DNA from: Sphingobacterium sp.
GTDB taxonomy: Bacteria; Bacteroidota; Bacteroidia; Sphingobacteriales; Sphingobacteriaceae
Reading direction: 5' to 3'
Length of the DNA stretch: 64,000 nt
Assembly (NCBI GenBank): GCA_031253985.1
Contig: JAIRVH010000185.1
Coordinates: forward strand, 124,001 to 188,000
The translations under genes and the position numbers were made by a program. Below are positions 17,098 to 24,566 of this stretch, one piece after another (within the stretch, counting starts at the first letter, position 1; each line of letters starts with the position of its first letter). The notes below the pieces were generated by a model, which saw only the letters and a program-made list of their open reading frames with translations, made no database searches and had not been told where the DNA came from.

Positions 17098-17766
17098 ATG
17101 CCACAAGAACAATTACTTTCAAGCATTGTCGATTATTTTCAACAAGAAATATTCGAGCCACATTTACGTAATTTACAGAATGACTATGCTAATTTTGATT
17201 CATACTCTGCGAATCCTTTTCTTTTGCCGTATCTTTCTAAAATAATAGAGGGAGAATACAGCGAAAGAGGTATTGCGAAAGCATTGTATTTGCCGAGAGT
17301 TCTTTCCAGCTCTATCACAACAGCTTTTGGAACTCATATTAAAAAGATTTTGATAAATAACAATCTAGCTGAATCTAGGTCTACAAATTCAAATATTATT
17401 TCTTTTACTGATCACATTTCAGGACTATATACCGCATGTATTCTCAAAGCTGGCCCTAACACGATTAATTCTGGAGATAAATCGCCTATTCGATCAAGTT
17501 TAAGAAGCATTGAAAACGTCGAGAATAAGGCTATTGGTATTATTTATGGGGCAGAAAATGAATTAAATGGAAGTTATGTAAATCTTCAAGAAGAGTTTGA
17601 CATCTTTGTTGGCAGACAGTTCTGGCAAAGGATAACTGGATATGAAAATTTTTATATTAATCTTAGCGAGAGGTTGAGAGTCCTATCAGAAAATTTAGAT
17701 ACAAATGGGCGATTTGACGGGGGACTCAATAGGTTAATACGGGATATTCCTGGCGATATCCTATAA
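17098..17766 (+). CDS. PmeII-like type II restriction endonuclease, first tandem copy
   Basis: A 222-residue protein, clearly paralogous to the next gene. Shared blocks are NPFL-PYL, IAKALYLPRVLSSSITTAFG, the core LKAGPNTIN, and GIIYGAENEL with FWQRITGYENFY. The core ISFTD then CILKAGP places D105 and K117 as the PD-(D/E)xK residues, but the usual acidic or Gln residue two before the Lys is Ile here. I set the start at 17098, where alignment with the second copy begins; a GGAGG-preceded ATG at 17008 would add 30 residues. The family name is from memory of the KAGPNTIN motif. It is likely to act with or as a diverged partner of the second copy. Confidence 0.65.
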   Translation: MPQEQLLSSIVDYFQQEIFEPHLRNLQNDYANFDSYSANPFLLPYLSKIIEGEYSERGIAKALYLPRVLSSSITTAFGTHIKKILINNNLAESRSTNSNIISFTDHISGLYTACILKAGPNTINSGDKSPIRSSLRSIENVENKAIGIIYGAENELNGSYVNLQEEFDIFVGRQFWQRITGYENFYINLSERLRVLSENLDTNGRFDGGLNRLIRDIPGDIL

Positions 17767-17869
17767 TAATCAGATAGTGTTGTTTGAGAGAGCAAATATT
17801 ATCCCCATCGTTAAAAATTGGATCCTTTGAATAATTATGTTAAAATTGTAACAACAACTTACTTTAAAT

Positions 17870-18580
17870 ATGACCCCAGCAGAAAGACAAGAAATAATAA
17901 ATAGAGCTAAAGATTTTTTTAGAGATAGAATTGTTGGAAATCACACGACGACAGCTATTCGAAAGGCATCAAAACTTAAATCTTATAATATTAATCCTTT
18001 TTTATATAAATACTTAGCAAACTTTATGAATGGCGATGATAGTCCTGAAAGTATCGCTAAAGCACTAGTATATCCTAGATTACTTGGCTCATCCATTAAC
18101 ACGAGCTTTGGTATGAATATACAAGCAATGATAAGTACTTTATTTCAAGGAATGGGATCAGCTGTGCCGGGGATTGATATCGAGTTTACAGATGGTATCG
18201 ATGGCAGAAAAAAATACTGCCAACTCAAGGCAGGACCCAACACCATCAACCACCATGATGTGGAAACGGTATTTAATCATTTTGATGCAACAAGAAGGTT
18301 AGCAAGGACGAACAATCTGGATATTCGTGAGTCAGATATGATCGTAGGCGTAATTTATGGAACAGCAGATGAATTAAGTAGTCACTATCTACGAATTGAT
18401 GAAAGATTTCCTGTTATTATCGGAAAGGATTTTTGGTATAGACTGACTGGAGACGCCGACTTTTATTTGGATCTTATCGAAGCCTTTGGAGAGATTGCCA
18501 AAGAAGCAAATGGTACAGAAAGATTGTTACAAGCTGTTGACAGTCTTACAGTTGAAATAAGAGCAAAAATTGAAGAGTAA
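17870..18580 (+). CDS. PmeII-like type II restriction endonuclease, second tandem copy
   Basis: A 236-residue protein. The nuclease core is GIDIEFTDGIDGRKKYCQLK followed by AGPNTIN, with D103/E105/D108 and Q118-x-K120 as candidate PD-(D/E)xK residues. SIAKALVYPRLLGSSINTSFG and FWYRLTGDADFY match the first copy. It should cut unmodified DNA at the site that the methyltransferase downstream protects. It lies between the first copy and the C5-methyltransferase, which is typical of a restriction-modification operon. The recognition sequence cannot be read from the protein. Confidence 0.75.
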   Translation: MTPAERQEIINRAKDFFRDRIVGNHTTTAIRKASKLKSYNINPFLYKYLANFMNGDDSPESIAKALVYPRLLGSSINTSFGMNIQAMISTLFQGMGSAVPGIDIEFTDGIDGRKKYCQLKAGPNTINHHDVETVFNHFDATRRLARTNNLDIRESDMIVGVIYGTADELSSHYLRIDERFPVIIGKDFWYRLTGDADFYLDLIEAFGEIAKEANGTERLLQAVDSLTVEIRAKIEE

Positions 18581-18597
18581 TTTTTTTAAAAACTAAT

Positions 18598-18681
18598 TTT
18601 GTTAGCATTATTTTTATAGTATATTTGTAACTATGTATAAGGTTGACCAATAGGGTTATTTTTCCTCGTACAAATTGACCA
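18598..18681 (+). promoter_or_regulatory. Promoter and TTGACCA direct repeats before the methyltransferase
   Basis: TTTG at 18598-18601 and TATATTTG at 18620-18627 (18-base spacer) fit the Bacteroidota -33/-7 promoter. Downstream, TTGACCA occurs at 18643-18649 and 18675-18681, exactly 32 bases apart, between the expected transcription start and the ATG at 18699. The repeats are a good candidate site for autorepression by the methyltransferase's own HTH (inference). Confidence 0.55.
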
Positions 18682-18698
18682 CTTAAATTCTTAAAATA

Positions 18699-19937
18699 AT
18701 GAAAGATTATCTAAGCATTGCTGAATTTGCCGAAAAAATCGGAAAAAGCACCGAGACACTGCGCAGATGGGATAGAGATGGTAAATTAGTAGCGTTACGG
18801 GAACCCATAAGCAATTATAGGGTTTATAGAAAAGAACAATTGGAGCTGTTTGAAAATATTCAAATGATAGAAAATAAAGAAGTTAGTGATGAATCCCCTA
18901 TCCGATCGTATCGGGTGCTTGAATTATTTGCTGGTGCAGGTGGCTTAGCCATCGGAATGGAAAAAGCTGGACTTAAATGTGTCGCATTAAATGAAATTGA
19001 CCATTGGGCAGCAGAGACCTTGCGTAAAAACAGACCTCATTGGGAGGTTATTGAAGCTAATATTAAGAATATCTCATTCGAAAAATATAAAGGTGAAGTA
19101 GATGTGGTAACAGGGGGATTTCCCTGTCAAGCATTTAGTTACGCTGGAAAGAAACTGGGTCTTGAAGACGCTCGAGGTACGCTATTTTATGAATTTGCCC
19201 GAGCTGTCAAAGAAACACAGCCCGCAATCTGTATAGGTGAGAATGTAAGAGGTTTACTTAGCCATGAGGGAGGAGAAACCTTAAAGGGAATGATCTCGAT
19301 CCTTGATGAACTTGGCTATAGGGTACTTGAACCAAGAGTGCTAAAAGCCATCTATTATAACGTCCCACAAAAGCGTGAGCGCTTGATCCTTGTCGGTATA
19401 CGAAAAGACCTTGATATCTCGTTTGAATATCCTAATGCATCAAAGACAGTTTATACATTAAAAGATGCTCTTAAAAAGGGTGAATTATTTGACTGTGATG
19501 TACCCAAGTCCGCTGGAATAAAATATCCTGAAAAGAAAAAGCAGTTTTTGGATCTAGTACCCCCGGGAGGATACTGGCGCGACCTGCCATTGGACATGCA
19601 GATGGAATATATGCAGAAAAGCTTTTATCTAGGTGGTGGCAAAACTGGTATGGCAAGACGTATCAGCTGGGATGAGCCTTGTCTTACACTGACTTGCAGT
19701 CCAGCTCAAAAACAAACGGAGCGCTGCCATCCTGACGAGACGCGCCCATTTACGGTACGTGAATATGCCCGCATCCAAACTTTCCCAGATGAATGGGAAT
19801 TTGCTGGGCCTGTATCCGCTCAGTACAAACAGATCGGAAACGCAGTACCCGTTAACCTAGCTTATGCTGTGGGCAAGGAAGTAATAAAAACCCTGAATCA
19901 AATGGAAATGAATAAGAGTCTGAGAAAGCAGGCGTAA
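18699..19937 (+). CDS. C5-cytosine DNA methyltransferase with N-terminal HTH
   Basis: A 412-residue protein. Residues 1-55 form a MerR-type HTH (LSIAEFAEKIGKSTETLRRW). From residue 72 a full C5-methyltransferase follows: motif I ELFAGAGGLAIGME, motif IV GGFPCQAFSYAGKK with catalytic C143, motif VI GENVRGLL, motif VIII QKRERLILVGIR, a target-recognition region around LVPPGGYWRDLP, and motifs IX-X RPFTVREYARIQTFP then YKQIGNAVPVN. It methylates cytosine at C5 within the site cut by the companion endonucleases. The fused HTH probably allows control of its own expression, as seen in other C5-methyltransferases with HTH extensions. The stop codon lies inside the terminator hairpin. Confidence 0.93.
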   Translation: MKDYLSIAEFAEKIGKSTETLRRWDRDGKLVALREPISNYRVYRKEQLELFENIQMIENKEVSDESPIRSYRVLELFAGAGGLAIGMEKAGLKCVALNEIDHWAAETLRKNRPHWEVIEANIKNISFEKYKGEVDVVTGGFPCQAFSYAGKKLGLEDARGTLFYEFARAVKETQPAICIGENVRGLLSHEGGETLKGMISILDELGYRVLEPRVLKAIYYNVPQKRERLILVGIRKDLDISFEYPNASKTVYTLKDALKKGELFDCDVPKSAGIKYPEKKKQFLDLVPPGGYWRDLPLDMQMEYMQKSFYLGGGKTGMARRISWDEPCLTLTCSPAQKQTERCHPDETRPFTVREYARIQTFPDEWEFAGPVSAQYKQIGNAVPVNLAYAVGKEVIKTLNQMEMNKSLRKQA

Positions 19938-19980
19938 AAGCAAAGAGAGAGGCTGACAGCCTCTCTCTTTGCTTTTACGC
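19932..19980. terminator. 24-bp perfect inverted repeat, bidirectional terminator
   Basis: Bases 19932-19955 are the exact reverse complement of 19957-19980, with a single base between them. The repeat contains the methyltransferase stop codon and lies 9 bases from the end of the convergent gene at 19989. An A-rich left arm and a CTTTTAC right arm allow termination both ways. The perfect length is unusual for a terminator. Confidence 0.8.
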
Positions 19981-19988
19981 TGGGGTTA

Positions 19989-20693
19989 TTATTTCTTATT
20001 CTTTTTCTTTCGGCTTCGCTCACGGCGTATAATTTTTAGCATGGTCAAAAATTTACGATCTATTGTAATAGTAATATTTAACGCCTTCCTGACGGCAAAA
20101 TATAACTGACTTATCAATATCATGGAGGTAAATGAAATTACCAAAATTATAATTTTTAGTAGGTTGATCGTTGGAAACTGAAAAAGTTCCTTAAATAATT
20201 CAAATAATAAATTTAATAATGCGCCTCTAGAATGTGTCGAAATTTCACTTTCGATGCGGGCTCCTTTTGTATTATCCAATTCAAGAATTAATGACTTGAC
20301 TTTCTTTTTTGAGAATAGATTGTTCTCCTTTAAAAATTCTATCACTTTTCCAATCAAATAGTCATTCAACATTTGATAAGTAAAAGGTTCTTCGATTTTT
20401 AATACTTTATTTTTCCACTCTTCCAATTTGTTCCTTCTCTGCTCAAAAAAATAATGAAAACCAGAAATAGCGTTGATCAAAATGACAAAAAATAGGGATA
20501 ACTGCAGCCAAAATGGAATATTTAACCATGCGACGAGCATCAGGCCTATCCAGGTAATGCAATAAAGGGTCATAAACGGCAACACTTCTTTCTTTTTAAA
20601 TTCCCGTGGAGTCATTCCATAAACTTGGTTCGCAAATGACAGCTCGACAGCAAGATATTGCCTCAATTGCATAGTGTTTTGTAAATTTCTCAT
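19989..20693 (-). CDS. Hypothetical membrane protein in the restriction island
   Basis: A 234-residue protein. Two close hydrophobic helices at about residues 38-75 (FMTLYCITWIGLMLVAWL; PFWLQLSLFFVILINAI) are followed by a charged cytoplasmic region and a third at about 175-200 (LLKIIILVISFTSMILISQL), and a very basic C-terminus (RRERSRKKKNKK). I do not recognise the family. It is convergent with the methyltransferase gene and shares its terminator, and is divergent from the Vsr gene. Two clustered helices and a soluble region resemble membrane effectors of defence systems, but this is only a topological analogy. Confidence 0.55.
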   Translation of the reverse strand: MRNLQNTMQLRQYLAVELSFANQVYGMTPREFKKKEVLPFMTLYCITWIGLMLVAWLNIPFWLQLSLFFVILINAISGFHYFFEQRRNKLEEWKNKVLKIEEPFTYQMLNDYLIGKVIEFLKENNLFSKKKVKSLILELDNTKGARIESEISTHSRGALLNLLFELFKELFQFPTINLLKIIILVISFTSMILISQLYFAVRKALNITITIDRKFLTMLKIIRRERSRKKKNKK

Positions 20694-20861
20694 AATTTTC
20701 TATTTAAATGTTTAGATAAATATTTTCAATAAATTTATCTAAAAAAAAAGAACAAAACTACAAATATTAGTAAAACAAACTCGTCGGGAAGAATGTCCTT
20801 TAAAAACTCCGATATGGGCTGCATTTGATGATTTCTAGCCCATTGTTCTTAGATTTGAATT

Positions 20862-21344
20862 ATGGCAGATTACAACGACGAAAACGACAGAATCCATGTT
20901 CCTCGCTTTGAGGAAGCTGCGGGTTTTTATACCAGCCCGAAGCGGAGCCGCATGATGTCCAGGATCAGGAGCCGTAATTCCAAGCCTGAACTCACCCTGC
21001 GAAGGGCGCTATGGTCAAAAAATATCCGTTTCCGCCTGCACGACAAATCGCTTCCGGGAACTCCCGACATCGTAATCAAAAAATACAAACTAGCGATATT
21101 TGTGGATGGTGAATTTTGGCATGGATTCGACTGGAAAAATAAGCGGGAAACAATCAAATCCAACCGCCTATTTTGGATACCCAAGATCGAGCGCAATATG
21201 CAAAAAGATATACGCGTCAATAAAGCCTTACGCGACATGGACTACGTCGTATTCAGGTTCTGGACGCAAGATATTCTTAAAAATTTACCGAGAGTACTGA
21301 ATCAAATAGAACTATTCTTAGAAACCAGAAAACTCTGGAAATAA
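20862..21344 (+). CDS. Very short patch repair (Vsr) endonuclease
   Basis: A 160-residue protein with the Vsr core: MMSRIRSRNSKPELTLRRAL, then LPGTPDIVIKKYKLAIFVDG and FWHGF, then WIPKIERNMQKD. D69 in GTPDIV is the catalytic aspartate and the His in FWHG belongs to the active site. Vsr nicks DNA next to T:G mismatches left by deamination of 5-methylcytosine, so it repairs damage caused by the neighbouring C5-methyltransferase. The cysteines that bind zinc in E. coli Vsr are replaced here (Glu and Trp in FVDGEFWHGFDW), so this copy probably folds without zinc. Confidence 0.9.
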   Translation: MADYNDENDRIHVPRFEEAAGFYTSPKRSRMMSRIRSRNSKPELTLRRALWSKNIRFRLHDKSLPGTPDIVIKKYKLAIFVDGEFWHGFDWKNKRETIKSNRLFWIPKIERNMQKDIRVNKALRDMDYVVFRFWTQDILKNLPRVLNQIELFLETRKLWK

Positions 21345-21349
21345 CTAAA

Positions 21350-22309
21350 TCATCCTTTAAAAACATTTTTGCGATGCCAATTTAAGTTTTCTTGCGATGG
21401 ATAATACCGTTGTAAATGAGGAAGCAAAATTGATTGCCCATTTAATTTTGATAAACTATAAGGATGATCGACCAGCTCATTAATATGGGTGGAAACCATA
21501 ATGGTGTAGTCCTCATCCACACTGACCAATCCCCTGTCAAAAGCACGGTGCAGATTTGGACAGAGCGCTATGCCATTCGTCACCTTGTCATCATGCGTGA
21601 TCGCAAAAGGCACAATATGACATGCATCAATAAAGTTGTACTTAAAAGTAGACCGCATCCGCATGCCTGTCATAGCGCAGGTGTCCTGATAGAGCTGCGG
21701 GATATAGCGTTTGAATAATCTGGATCTGACAAACACATCTTCTTCGGTCTGAATAGAAATATGTTTGTAGTGTGCCTCGGGCTCGTTCAGTACCAACGAT
21801 TGTACTTCGTGGTAAAAGCCGTCATTCAATTGTTTATGGCGATAGTATGCTAGACGCTCATCCGGAAAGTAAACAGAAAGTAGCTGATCTCGAACTGTGG
21901 CGCGGTCCAATGGATCACTAAGCAACACTGCAAGCCTATCATCGAACGAACCATATGCCACCACTTCTGAGAGTATCTTGACACTTTTGATATGTGCATT
22001 GATCTGAAACCCAGAGTTTGGATATAGACGCCAGAAATTTCCCCCTGCAGCCTTATCGGACTGTAGATAATAGAAAGGCTGCGTAAAGTCTGGCTGATGT
22101 GTAGTACGTACCAGCAAGCGCCAGTTCTCCTGAAATAGCCCAACCAGATCAACGTTAACTTCGAAGCGATTGTCGATCACAATACCCTTTTCAATAAGTT
22201 CGACCAAAGTCAAGAGCAAGATCGGCTTATGTGGTGCCAATCCATATCTGGTATTGGCTCTCTTGACATGGGCTAAGGCGCTGAGGTATGTATCTAGCCC
22301 GGCATTCAT
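21350..22309 (-). CDS. HNH restriction-type endonuclease
   Basis: A 319-residue protein. The N-terminal domain begins LAHVKRANTRYGLAPHKPIL, the APHKPILLL block typical of HNH restriction-type proteins, and is probably the DNA-recognition part. The C-terminal HNH has C211, the catalytic DACHIVPF (H231), NGIALC with N245/C250, and LHRAFDRGL with H254. It should cut DNA, perhaps modified DNA. It converges with the Vsr gene (5-base gap) at the right end of the defence island. It differs from the HNH protein at 13520, so the island holds two independent HNH nucleases. Confidence 0.85.
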   Translation of the reverse strand: MNAGLDTYLSALAHVKRANTRYGLAPHKPILLLTLVELIEKGIVIDNRFEVNVDLVGLFQENWRLLVRTTHQPDFTQPFYYLQSDKAAGGNFWRLYPNSGFQINAHIKSVKILSEVVAYGSFDDRLAVLLSDPLDRATVRDQLLSVYFPDERLAYYRHKQLNDGFYHEVQSLVLNEPEAHYKHISIQTEEDVFVRSRLFKRYIPQLYQDTCAMTGMRMRSTFKYNFIDACHIVPFAITHDDKVTNGIALCPNLHRAFDRGLVSVDEDYTIMVSTHINELVDHPYSLSKLNGQSILLPHLQRYYPSQENLNWHRKNVFKG

Positions 22310-22346
22310 AAACGCAAAATAGGCAATCTTTTTAAAATACGTACAA

Positions 22347-22553
22347 TCAGGAACGACTAAATCTGATCTCTAGGCTTGGATACCGACGTTTCATCGATTG
22401 AACAGCGAATTCCCTATTCTCAAACTTACCTTCATCCCATTTCCAATGAACCGGATACAGCTTCTCCTTGGGATCGATGAGTACCCGCCAAGCTTCAAAC
22501 CTTGTGCCGTAAGCTTCCCTAAAAATTTCGATATGTTCTTTAAATTCAATCAT
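22347..22553 (-). CDS. Small hypothetical protein
   Basis: A 68-residue protein, MIEFKEHIEIFREAYG onward, rich in aromatic and charged residues (AWRVLIDP, YPVHWKWDEGKF, MKRRYPSLEIRF). It has no signal peptide or membrane segment and I do not recognise it. It lies 37 bases upstream of the HNH gene on the same strand and downstream of the beta-helix genes. Confidence 0.5.
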   Translation of the reverse strand: MIEFKEHIEIFREAYGTRFEAWRVLIDPKEKLYPVHWKWDEGKFENREFAVQSMKRRYPSLEIRFSRS

Positions 22554-22587
22554 ATAGTCATTAGATTTTATGCTAGTTTAACAAACA

Positions 22588-24162
22588 TTAAACATCCCCT
22601 CCTGTACAAATGAATCCAATAATTCCTGTCGGGTCAACTAAATTAGTACTCCCCGTGATTGCAATTCGAATTCTTAGCGAGGTAATTGTCTTAGCAAAAA
22701 CATATGGAAACTCCATTGGATTGGATGAAGATAATGCGACAGCGTAATCTGCCCTGGAAAAGGGTGATGAAAATTGCACACTAAAGTCGCCAGAAGAATT
22801 TCTTATGATAGAGGACACATTAAAGGATGAAGTATTTATAAGAGTGGAAGTATTTAGATTCCCGTATGCTCTAACCGCTCCAATATGTCCTATAGCATCG
22901 TTCGACTTTCGTTTTGTCAGCGTTAACCTTCTCGAAGATTGAGGTTTTGAATTATCCATCGTAATACTTAATCCATTATTAGGACTATAAGAATCTTTTG
23001 CTACACTTGGAATAAATGAAACTGTTGAATTTACTAAATTATCTTCTATATATTGACCTGCAGATCTAGTAGGTGCGACTGTCAGTTCTCCGGCAATACT
23101 TAATAAGCTTCTGTTCTCATACGGCGCAGTGCCAAATCCCCAATAGCCCTTCATGTCATCAACAGACATTACTTGTAAAGGAATATTTGCACTGATACTT
23201 TGATTAGTTATAACCGTCGAAGAGTTTTCTCCATTTACAACGACAGACTCTCCGTTAATAAATTTAAATCCCTCTAAAACTATAACAATACTTGATGGCT
23301 CAATAGATCTAATGATACCATATCCCTTGGAGGTGCTACCAGTTACCATATCACCTATTGCTATCGTATTAATAAAAGATGATTGAGCAATTCCATGCAA
23401 TACCACTTCGCTTCTCCATGGCTGAAATGTCGTCCCATTACCGATAATGTTTGAGCGGTCTTTAGAATGTTGATACACGATTCTAAATTTATTTACACCC
23501 TGCCTTCTTATATTGTAAGATGCTCTAGACGGATTTTCTCGCTGTTGATCAATGCCCAACCAATTATCCTGTCCCGTTAAATCATCTCTTACGTCAACCA
23601 CATGACCTGGATGAAATGCAGCTGATAGTTGATTTTCATTCACAATGCCACCATTATTGGCATTCGCCAAAAACAAAACTTTTTCATTAGTGGCACTTGA
23701 GACAAGAGACGGCCTACTTCGATCATCGGTTTTGGAAAAAACTAGGTTTACTTTAATTGTAAATACTAGTCTATCCAAGTAAAAATAACAACCAATAGGG
23801 ATATGAATGGTACCACCCTTTGACGTTAATGTATTTATACATTTTTGTATAACGGAAGAGTTGTCAGTTAACTGATCTGATTTTGCCCCGAAATAACGTA
23901 CATTTACCTCAACATCAAAATTGTGAATTAGCTTTCCTCCAAGATCGAGGACAATAATACTTCCGCCATTATCGGAACCCGGATCAGGGTCAGTTAGTGT
24001 ATTGACGAACTGATAGATGATCGGTGCTGGTGTATCCCCTTTTTCGTGATAGCCTAATAATTGGACACCTGCATAGGTTCCGCTTTCCAATGCAGCGATT
24101 TCAGTCGAATCCAGTGCCTTCATGTCCTGCATCGTGTTTTTAATTAAAAATTGATTTGCCAT
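22588..24162 (-). CDS. Tailspike-like beta-helix protein A
   Basis: A 524-residue protein. Residues about 1-75 are a module shared by four proteins here: LIKNTMQDMKALDSTEIAAL, GTYAGVQLLGYHEKGDTPAP and DNGGSIIV. A pectate-lyase-3-like entry follows (VRYFGAKSDQLTDNSSVIQ), then a beta-rich body. The C-terminus (DYAVALSSSNPMEFPYVF and RIRIAITGS) resembles the ends of phage tail-fibre proteins. There is no signal peptide, although such beta helices normally bind or cleave surface polysaccharides. Export by a phage-like or injection apparatus, or release on lysis, would explain that (inference). Its promoter is shared in design with copies B and D. Confidence 0.7.
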   Translation of the reverse strand: MANQFLIKNTMQDMKALDSTEIAALESGTYAGVQLLGYHEKGDTPAPIIYQFVNTLTDPDPGSDNGGSIIVLDLGGKLIHNFDVEVNVRYFGAKSDQLTDNSSVIQKCINTLTSKGGTIHIPIGCYFYLDRLVFTIKVNLVFSKTDDRSRPSLVSSATNEKVLFLANANNGGIVNENQLSAAFHPGHVVDVRDDLTGQDNWLGIDQQRENPSRASYNIRRQGVNKFRIVYQHSKDRSNIIGNGTTFQPWRSEVVLHGIAQSSFINTIAIGDMVTGSTSKGYGIIRSIEPSSIVIVLEGFKFINGESVVVNGENSSTVITNQSISANIPLQVMSVDDMKGYWGFGTAPYENRSLLSIAGELTVAPTRSAGQYIEDNLVNSTVSFIPSVAKDSYSPNNGLSITMDNSKPQSSRRLTLTKRKSNDAIGHIGAVRAYGNLNTSTLINTSSFNVSSIIRNSSGDFSVQFSSPFSRADYAVALSSSNPMEFPYVFAKTITSLRIRIAITGSTNLVDPTGIIGFICTGGDV

Positions 24163-24187
24163 ATTTCTTTTGTTTTTATGTGTAGAG

Positions 24188-24258
24188 CAAAGGTATAGTG
24201 GTAGCTAGGTCTATCAGAGGGAAACAAGGTTTATGTAAGCGGTATGTGAGAGATACCG
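24188..24258 (-). promoter_or_regulatory. Promoter of beta-helix gene A with CGGTAT inverted repeat
   Basis: On the minus strand, TACCTTTG (24195-24188) is a -7 element 26 bases before the ATG. No -33 TTTG is present. CGGTAT-N7-ATACCG at 24240-24258 is centred 57.5 bases from the centre of the -7 box, followed by the conserved GAAAAGT on the plus strand. Genes B and D have the same arrangement with identical spacing. A weak promoter driven by a dimeric activator is the likely reading. Confidence 0.7.
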
Positions 24259-24351
24259 AAAAGTCGGTTAGAAACTATAATGTGGTTTGTTTATAGAATA
24301 TCGCATCCGATTTGATAAACAATCTTAGCGTAGTAATGAAATAGCCAACTT

Positions 24352-24387
24352 AATAAAAAGCCTCCCTTATTAACCGTTAAGGGAGGC
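24352..24387 (-). terminator. Terminator downstream of beta-helix gene B
   Basis: GCCTCCCTTA (24360-24369) and TAAGGGAGGC (24378-24387) form a 10-bp perfect stem. On the minus strand it is followed by TTTTTATT. It lies about 180 bases past the stop codon of gene B and about 100 bases upstream of the promoter of gene A, so it insulates the two. Confidence 0.85.
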
Positions 24388-24566
24388 CGTACTGGCTGGA
24401 TGCTAACCTAGAGCTTATTTTAACCGACTCGGGGTTTTGATCTAATTCAAAGTTCGTAAGATTATTTCGTACTAGAGTTGTTCGTTTTCATCAAAATGTT
24501 GTTCAAATGATGACTAAATTGTTGTAAAAAATTGATTTGTTACAATCTTATTAGCTAATCGCATTA

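Noticed and set aside
23750..24162. Signal peptide or lipobox in the beta-helix proteins
   Set aside because: The starts (MANQFLIKNT and variants) have no hydrophobic core or Cys motif; the absence is reported as unusual.
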